Positions 58,979 to 64,000 of a stretch of DNA of 64,000 bases are shown here, in pieces; position 1 is the stretch's first letter, and each line of letters begins with the position of its first letter. The stretch is from Deinococcus marmoris (GTDB lineage Bacteria; Deinococcota; Deinococci; Deinococcales; Deinococcaceae). Where the stretch lies: the NCBI RefSeq assembly GCF_001949125.1, contig NZ_MSTI01000160.1:1-64000 (forward strand), in the 5' to 3' direction. The notes beneath the pieces are model-generated. The model did not search any database. It worked only from the letters and a program-made list of their open reading frames with translations, and was not told the origin of the DNA. Position numbers and translations under genes: made by a program.

Positions 58979-59382
58979 GCGAATTCACCGACAAATACGA
59001 GAACCAGTTCATGAGCATCGAGCTGGCCGTGTACGGCGTGTACGACGAACACCCCGAACTGACCGACGCGCAGGTGGACGCCGCCTACGAGGAACTGGCG
59101 CGGCGCTACCGGGCCGAGGCCACCGCCTTTGCCTTCAAGCCCGGCAAACTGGACGGCCTGCGCGCCGAGGTGCATGACGCCGTGCTGCCCATCGCGGAAA
59201 TGCTGGTGGGCCGCCCGGACAACATCCTGCCCACCGAACCTGTCAGCGCCGAGGAAATGCGGCAGATCCTGGGACGGCTGCGCTCCTCGATTAAAACGTG
59301 GCAAAAAGCCGGGGGGCGGCAGTCGTATCTGAAGTACATCTCACAGTTTCTGTCTGATTCGGCACAGGATCAGGACGATTGA
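58975..59382 (+). CDS. conserved hypothetical protein coupled to glyS
   Basis: A 135-aa helical protein; ATG overlaps the glyS stop by four bases (ATGA), so it shares T-box control. The N-terminal [30 protein letters not shown] occurs in proteins of unknown function in several bacteria. The C-terminus ([23 protein letters not shown]) is basic and could bind RNA (inference). Nothing shows an enzymatic site. Confidence 0.75.
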
Positions 59383-59422
59383 ACCGGGTCCAGTAAGAAG
59401 TTCCAGGCAACAAATCATACAT

Positions 59423-59462
59423 TAAGGCGAGGTTCACAATGGATACATTGTACCTCGCCTTA
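59423..59462. repeat. long hairpin with GATA loop downstream of the glyS operon
   Basis: TAAGGCGAGGT (59423-59433) pairs with ACCTCGCCTTA (59452-59462), and the inner ACAATG with CATTGT around GATA. There is one 2-base bulge. No T-run follows on either strand, so it is not a classical terminator. Confidence 0.65.
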
Positions 59463-59634
59463 CTCATGTGTTTCACCCTGTTCTTTAGGATGACCAGCAA
59501 TCAACCCTTCTGGACAGCGCTTTGACTAGCGAATTCCAGCTCAATCGCTCAGATTTTAATGAAGTTAGATGGATTCAGGGTTGAATCGATGAATTTTTAC
59601 AACGTTCTATTTCCGTAAAAAAAAGGAGACCGAT

Positions 59635-60600
59635 ATGTTCAAGAAGACCACATTGATGTTAACTGGTGCGCTGATGCTTTCTGCTGTGGGGGCCGCACAG
59701 ACCACGCCTGCTCCCACCCAGACGATTGCCGAAATCGTTTCTACCAACCCTGATTTCAGCACGCTGCTGGCGGCAGTCAAGGCCGCCGGACTGGTGGAGA
59801 CCCTGAGCGGCGCTGGCCCGTTCACCGTCTTTGCCCCCACCAACGCGGCCTTCGCCAAGATTCCCGCCGCTGACCTGAACGCGCTGATCAACGATCCAGA
59901 AAAGCTCAAGTCCATCCTGCTCTATCACGTCGTGGTGGGCAAGGCGATGGCCGCCGATGTCATTGAACTGACCACGGCCAAAACGGTGAACGGCGCGGCA
60001 GTGAACATTAAGGTGAATGGCGGCAAGGTGATGGTCAACGACGCCACCGTGATCCAGGCCGATGTGCAGGCCACCAACGGCGTGATCCATGTGATCGACA
60101 CCGTGCTGATGCCGCCCGCCAACGCGATGGCGACGCCCGCAGCAACGGCGGCGGCAGCGGCTGCCCCAACGGCAGCGATGGCCGAGCCGACAGAGACCAT
60201 CACCGGCATCATCTCGACGGATCCCGACCTCACCACCCTGCTGGCCGCCGTGAAGGCCGCTGATCTGGAGGCCACCCTGATCGGCAAGGGACCTTTCACG
60301 CTGTTTGCGCCCACCAACGCCGCCTTTGCCAAGATTCCGAAAGCGGATCTGGACGCCCTGCTTGCAGACCCGGCCAAGCTCAAGGCTGTGCTGCTGTATC
60401 ACGTCGTTGCTGGTCAGGTCATGGCCGCCGATGTCGTGAAGCTCACCACTGCTGACACGGTGAACGGCGCGGCAGTGGACATTCAAGTCGATGGCAGCAC
60501 GGTGGCCATCAACAATGCCACCATCACCAGGACCGACGTGCCAGCCATCAACGGCGTGGTTCACTTCATCGACACCGTGTTGATGCCGCCCGTCAAGTAA
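59635..60600 (+). CDS. exported protein with two fasciclin (FAS1) domains
   Basis: A 321-aa protein. The signal peptide ([20 protein letters not shown]) leads into two FAS1 domains (about 30-160 and 188-320), each with [17 protein letters not shown] or [29 protein letters not shown] and the ending [14 protein letters not shown]. The domains are near-duplicates, separated by an Ala-rich linker. FAS1 domains mediate adhesion and matrix binding. AAGGAG 6 bases before ATG. A 19-bp terminator follows. Confidence 0.9.
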   Translation: MFKKTTLMLTGALMLSAVGAAQTTPAPTQTIAEIVSTNPDFSTLLAAVKAAGLVETLSGAGPFTVFAPTNAAFAKIPAADLNALINDPEKLKSILLYHVVVGKAMAADVIELTTAKTVNGAAVNIKVNGGKVMVNDATVIQADVQATNGVIHVIDTVLMPPANAMATPAATAAAAAAPTAAMAEPTETITGIISTDPDLTTLLAAVKAADLEATLIGKGPFTLFAPTNAAFAKIPKADLDALLADPAKLKAVLLYHVVAGQVMAADVVKLTTADTVNGAAVDIQVDGSTVAINNATITRTDVPAINGVVHFIDTVLMPPVK

Positions 60601-60635
60601 GACCGTGGTCTACTTCAAGTCTTGACCACGACCTG

Positions 60636-60688
60636 AAAAAAGCACCACGGGTGGGCATGAGATCCATGCCCACCCGTGGTGCTTTTTT
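60636..60688. terminator. strong bidirectional terminator
   Basis: A perfect 19-bp stem (60641-60659 with 60665-60683) and 5-base loop, with A-run before and T-run after. It serves the fasciclin gene and the convergent subtilase gene. Confidence 0.93.
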
Positions 60689-60835
60689 CCCTGGAGAGAC
60701 CCGGTAGCCGACTGCCTTCCCGAAAAATCCGCTGATGCTGAGCATCACAGTGGAGGCAAAGTCGGTTCTGGTGGGTCCGGTCTATGATCTGACCCCGCTT
60801 CTGACTGATAGAGCAGAGGCGGAGGTTAGGCAAAT

Positions 60836-62551
60836 TCAGTACCCATTGAGCTTCAGCATCGGCAAATTCTGTACGGACGCGGTCTGAACAATGCCAGCAG
60901 AGGTGTTCTGCGCGGCCACATTGCCGCCGCCTGCGATAATCCGTCCCCCCGACAGCATGTAGGTCCGCAGCGCCACAGCGGTCATACCGGGATTGGCTTG
61001 CCGCGCCAGCGCCGCCGCGCCCGCCACCAGTGGGGCCGCGAAGGACGTGCCGCTGTAGAGCTGGATGTGGCCCAGATCCAGCGAGTCGCCGGGCGCGCTG
61101 ATGTTCAGGTAGCTGCCGCGCGTGCTGAAGCCCGACAGCGGCCACAGCGCCGAAACGTTCAGGCTGCGTGCATTCCAGGTCGGCGGCGTGACCGAGGCCA
61201 CCGCCAGAATCGGCAGCGCCGCCTGACTGGGCGCGTGCGAGCGGGCAAAGGCGGCGGGGTATTCCTCCGGGTCTGGGGCATTCGGGGTGGTGGGATGATT
61301 CAGGTGCTGGTTGCCCCCAGCCGCCACCACCACCGCACCGTTGAGTTGCGCCCAGTTCAGGACGGCGTGTATGCCCCCCGTGGGCGTCGCGCCGCCCAGG
61401 CTGAGGTTCAGCACGAGCTGCTGCGCCGGAACCTTACTCAGTGCCACGCACAACCCGCGCAACACGTCCTTGGTGCTGCAACTGGCCCGCCCGCCTGCGC
61501 CCGGCGCGCAGACCTTGATCGGCAGCACGCTGGCCCCAGGAGCGACGCCGCTCTGCGTGCCCGCCGCCAGCATCGCCACCTGTGTGCCGTGGCCTTCCCA
61601 GAAGTCCTGCGCCCCGGTCAGCGACGGCGCAGGGTTGGCCGGGTCATAGGGAACGAGGGCATTGATCGGCGGCGACACGCGCGGCAGCCGCATGCCCTGT
61701 GGGGTGTTCAGCTCGCGGGTGGGGTCAAGCGTGGTGCTAAAGCCGGTATCCAGCACGGCGATGGTCACGCCTGCGCCCGTGCGGCCACCCGTCGGACTGC
61801 CCAGCACCACCCTGGGCACCACGGGTGCGGGGGCATAGTTGAAGGACTGCGGGTTGAGCTGTGGCTGAGCGCTTTGGGTTTGATTGGGCAAGGACTGAGC
61901 CAGTGCATGACCATTCCAGTTAGAGATCGGATCGGGATACCACACATCCTCGCCGCCCTCCTGAGCAAGCAGATTGAGGGCCGCTTCCAGCGTGATGCCC
62001 GCACCCAGTTGAATCTCGGCCAGAGTGCCACCGCAAGGCGAGGTTCCTGCCGCTCTGGTGTTGGGACGGGGAGCCGCCGGAGCGGGCAGCGTTTCGCGCG
62101 AGTTGAGCGTGCCGACGCCAGGCAGCAGGCGGGCCAGCAGGGCGTCTACCTGCGGCGGCGTGAGTCTGGGATTGATCAGCAGTTGCACGCGCCGCGCCTG
62201 TGGATCGCCCGGTAATTCGGGGGCCAGCACTTCGATATCGCGGGTGGTGATGGTCTTGTCGGTGCCGTCGTTGACAAATTGCACCCGCAAACGCCCCGGC
62301 GGGGTGCGAATCGGAATGGTCACGGTGACCAGCTTGCCCGCGCTAGGGGCGATGGCCCCGGAGATCGTCACTGGTCTGCCCTCAACTTCTTGCACGCTGA
62401 GGGTGACCTTACTGCCTGCTCTACCCCAGGCGTCAGGTAAAGCGCTACCCGGAACCGGGGCTATCCCTGCGCCAAATGCTGTACCGCACAACAAGCCTCC
62501 GCACAGCAAACCTATAGTCATTCGCCCCAGCACCTGTTTTATTTTGTTCAT
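60836..62551 (-). CDS. S8 (subtilisin-like) peptidase, regulator-subtilase module 2
   Basis: A 571-aa exported protease. Signal helix MTIGLLCGGLLCGTAFGAG; no clear lipobox, unlike module 1. Residues about 35-110 are beta-rich, IPT/TIG-like; 115-240 may be a propeptide-like domain (RVQLLINPRLTPPQVDALLARLLPG). The subtilase has Asp268 (TIAVLDTGF), His321 (WEGHGTQVAML) and Ser503 (YSGTSFAAPLVAG), with LVLNLSLGG between. The VAPGASVLPIKVC...CST...LC cysteines match module 1. AGGAGG before ATG at 62551 decides the start. It lies 25 bases after the regulator gene. Confidence 0.9.
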   Translation of the reverse strand: MNKIKQVLGRMTIGLLCGGLLCGTAFGAGIAPVPGSALPDAWGRAGSKVTLSVQEVEGRPVTISGAIAPSAGKLVTVTIPIRTPPGRLRVQFVNDGTDKTITTRDIEVLAPELPGDPQARRVQLLINPRLTPPQVDALLARLLPGVGTLNSRETLPAPAAPRPNTRAAGTSPCGGTLAEIQLGAGITLEAALNLLAQEGGEDVWYPDPISNWNGHALAQSLPNQTQSAQPQLNPQSFNYAPAPVVPRVVLGSPTGGRTGAGVTIAVLDTGFSTTLDPTRELNTPQGMRLPRVSPPINALVPYDPANPAPSLTGAQDFWEGHGTQVAMLAAGTQSGVAPGASVLPIKVCAPGAGGRASCSTKDVLRGLCVALSKVPAQQLVLNLSLGGATPTGGIHAVLNWAQLNGAVVVAAGGNQHLNHPTTPNAPDPEEYPAAFARSHAPSQAALPILAVASVTPPTWNARSLNVSALWPLSGFSTRGSYLNISAPGDSLDLGHIQLYSGTSFAAPLVAGAAALARQANPGMTAVALRTYMLSGGRIIAGGGNVAAQNTSAGIVQTASVQNLPMLKLNGY

Positions 62552-62576
62552 GGTGTTCCTCCTGTGGATGAGCTTG

Positions 62577-64000
62577 TCAGTTCCCCCCTGAACGAGCCAT
62601 GAACGCCAGGCGCTGCTCTTCAAAATAGGCAATCAAATGTTCCTGTCCGGTACCACGAAGCAGCTCAAGGGCTTCCTCAATCAGGGGCAGATTTTCCTTC
62701 AATTCGCCCAGATTGCCCAGAACCATCGCCAGAGTGTGGGTTTCTCCGGTGTGCCGTGCATAGGTTATGGCGGTCTGGTAAGCCTGTTCGGCAGCATCTA
62801 GTCTGCCCAATTGCTGCTCGACTGTTCCCACGTTGTTCCAGGCCAGCGCTGCCGATGTAGCCTGCTGCCTAGTTTGTGCCAATTGTGCCGCCTGCCTGTA
62901 GAAATCCAGCGCCTGTTGCGGTTCATTTTGCCGCTCCAGAAGCCATCCAATATTGCTCAACGTCTGGGCCTGCGGATTCTGCGCTGAGAGCGGTCTAATT
63001 TCCTGCATTGTATCGGTAAGATCATCGCCAAGTTCAGTCATGGCGACGGCCTGCTGACAGAGCGCTCTGAGGTAGCCCAAGTTATCGCCCAGCAGCCGGA
63101 ACAGCCCACAGGCGCGCAAAAACGACGCTTTGGCTAGCTTAAAGTCCTGAGCTGACAGCGCCAAATTGCCCAGCACCATATGCCCCCGTGCGCGGGTGGG
63201 CAAATCGCCAGTCAGCGCGGCCTCTGCGGCCTGACGGGCTTCTTCCATCCGCCCAATACTCCACAAAATCAGGCCCCGCACCGCCTGAACGTCCGGCGTC
63301 AGCGGCAAACCCTCCAGCCGTTTCAGGGCTTCGGGGCCGCGCCCCAGCGTGTCCAGGGCGCGGGCGTGCAGCAGCCAGGTTTCGGGCGTGCGGGCGTGCG
63401 CAGCCAGCAGCGTCTCAGCCTCGCTTTCCTGTTCGGCGTCCAGCAGGGCCAGGGCGCTCACCGCCAACGCGGGCTGAAAGCCTGGCAATGTGCTGGAGCC
63501 GGTCAGCGCCTGCGCCCGCAGATACAGCGGCAGGGCCTGGGCGGGCGGCACCTGCGGCGCGAGCAGGATCAGCACCTCGGCTTCCAGGCTGGGCTGGGCG
63601 GCCAGCCACACCAGCACGGTGGAGCGGGCGGCGACAATGCCAGCTTGACCCGCGCCGCCCTGAACTATGTTTCCCTGACCTGTGCCGCTCTGCCACAGTC
63701 CGGCCAGCCCCAGGGTTTCCTGTGCCCCGGCCAGTGCTTCGGGGTCAAGCTCCAGGGCGCGGCGGGTGACCTGCGGCGCGGGCTGATCCTGAAGCGCCAG
63801 ACAGGCCAGCACCTGCCGCACCTGCGGACTCAGCGGAGACAGCAGCGTGGCAAGCGTGTCGCTCAGCGATTCCTGCGCGTGCAGGGCAGCAACCAGGGCC
63901 GGAAGGCCGCCGGTCTGGGCGTACTCCCCGGCGCTCAGGGCCTCCGGGGGCAGAGGCCGCAGCGGCAGCTCGCTCAGGCCGCTGCCACTGCCCAGCGGCG
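62577..64000 (-). CDS. regulator with TPR repeats, module 2 (5' end outside the window)
   Basis: An open frame of 474 residues running off the window edge; the in-frame GTG at 63821 is internal. The visible N-part (LSELPLRPLPPEALSAGEYA, then a helical region LSPQVRQVLACLALQDQP) aligns by eye with the end of the NTPase and the winged-helix part of the 44687 regulator (LELGPLPPEALTDQPGLHAL). TPR repeats follow (about 240 residues, with SNIGWLLERQNEPQQALDFYRQAAQL, AWNNVGTVEQQLGRLDAAEQAY). The end (LELLRGTGQEHLIAYFEE) also matches. It is therefore very likely a second BTAD/NTPase/TPR regulator; the N-terminal domains are inferred. Confidence 0.75.
   Translation of the reverse strand, partial: PLGSGSGLSELPLRPLPPEALSAGEYAQTGGLPALVAALHAQESLSDTLATLLSPLSPQVRQVLACLALQDQPAPQVTRRALELDPEALAGAQETLGLAGLWQSGTGQGNIVQGGAGQAGIVAARSTVLVWLAAQPSLEAEVLILLAPQVPPAQALPLYLRAQALTGSSTLPGFQPALAVSALALLDAEQESEAETLLAAHARTPETWLLHARALDTLGRGPEALKRLEGLPLTPDVQAVRGLILWSIGRMEEARQAAEAALTGDLPTRARGHMVLGNLALSAQDFKLAKASFLRACGLFRLLGDNLGYLRALCQQAVAMTELGDDLTDTMQEIRPLSAQNPQAQTLSNIGWLLERQNEPQQALDFYRQAAQLAQTRQQATSAALAWNNVGTVEQQLGRLDAAEQAYQTAITYARHTGETHTLAMVLGNLGELKENLPLIEEALELLRGTGQEHLIAYFEEQRLAFMARSGGN

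Overview
The window is a high-GC chromosomal segment that I assign to the genus Deinococcus. The main evidence is a recognisable ddrC gene (known only from Deinococcus), two 17-bp RDRM palindromes (the DdrO operator) in front of ddrC and gyrB, and a dozen genes whose start codon lies 5-8 bases after a TANNNT box, the leaderless-mRNA arrangement described in D. deserti. No tRNA, rRNA or CRISPR array was seen.

Layout. 1-17.3 kb: a cyclotransferase-like gene; an autocleavable-type XRE/S24 repressor divergent from a small membrane protein with a palindrome between its -35 and -10; an HtrA-like protease; a minus-strand operon rel - PH-domain membrane protein - TPR protein; a 33-codon leaderless gene with its own terminator; a nucleoside hydrolase behind a double GGGTTAACCC palindrome; a diguanylate cyclase; acetyl-CoA synthetase; ddrC with its RDRM; and two LptF/LptG-family permeases followed by an exported protein. 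17.3-29.1 kb: a minus-strand surface-polysaccharide cluster holding a flippase, a polymerase, the three UDP-L-FucNAc enzymes (FnlA/B/C), a separate GT4, a GT4-initiating-transferase fusion, and a PglD/PglE-like pair. Flippase, polymerase and one GT are clearly AT-rich, so the cluster is a mosaic. A ~270-bp MITE-like element closes it at 29.3-29.56 kb.

29.5-43 kb: three ion transporters (CPA1 antiporter, ArsB/NhaD permease, SulP), pdxY, a glycine-zipper protein, an unusually long RNase R (1373 aa) and gyrB under a second RDRM. 43-64 kb: two copies of the same two-gene arrangement, a BTAD/NTPase/TPR regulator followed by an exported subtilase (43.0-47.1 kb and 60.8-64.0 kb, the second cut by the window edge). 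Between them lie a thioesterase, a pterin dehydratase, a 60-aa ORF, mutS, an FAD oxidase, a DUF1080 lipoprotein, an MFS transporter, a phosphoesterase, a T-box-controlled glyS, and a double fasciclin protein.

How it fits together: ddrC and gyrB belong to the radiation/desiccation (IrrE-DdrO) regulon; the polysaccharide cluster should build and export a glycan containing L-FucNAc on a diNAcBac-like first sugar; the duplicated regulator-subtilase pair is the least explained and most interesting part of the window.
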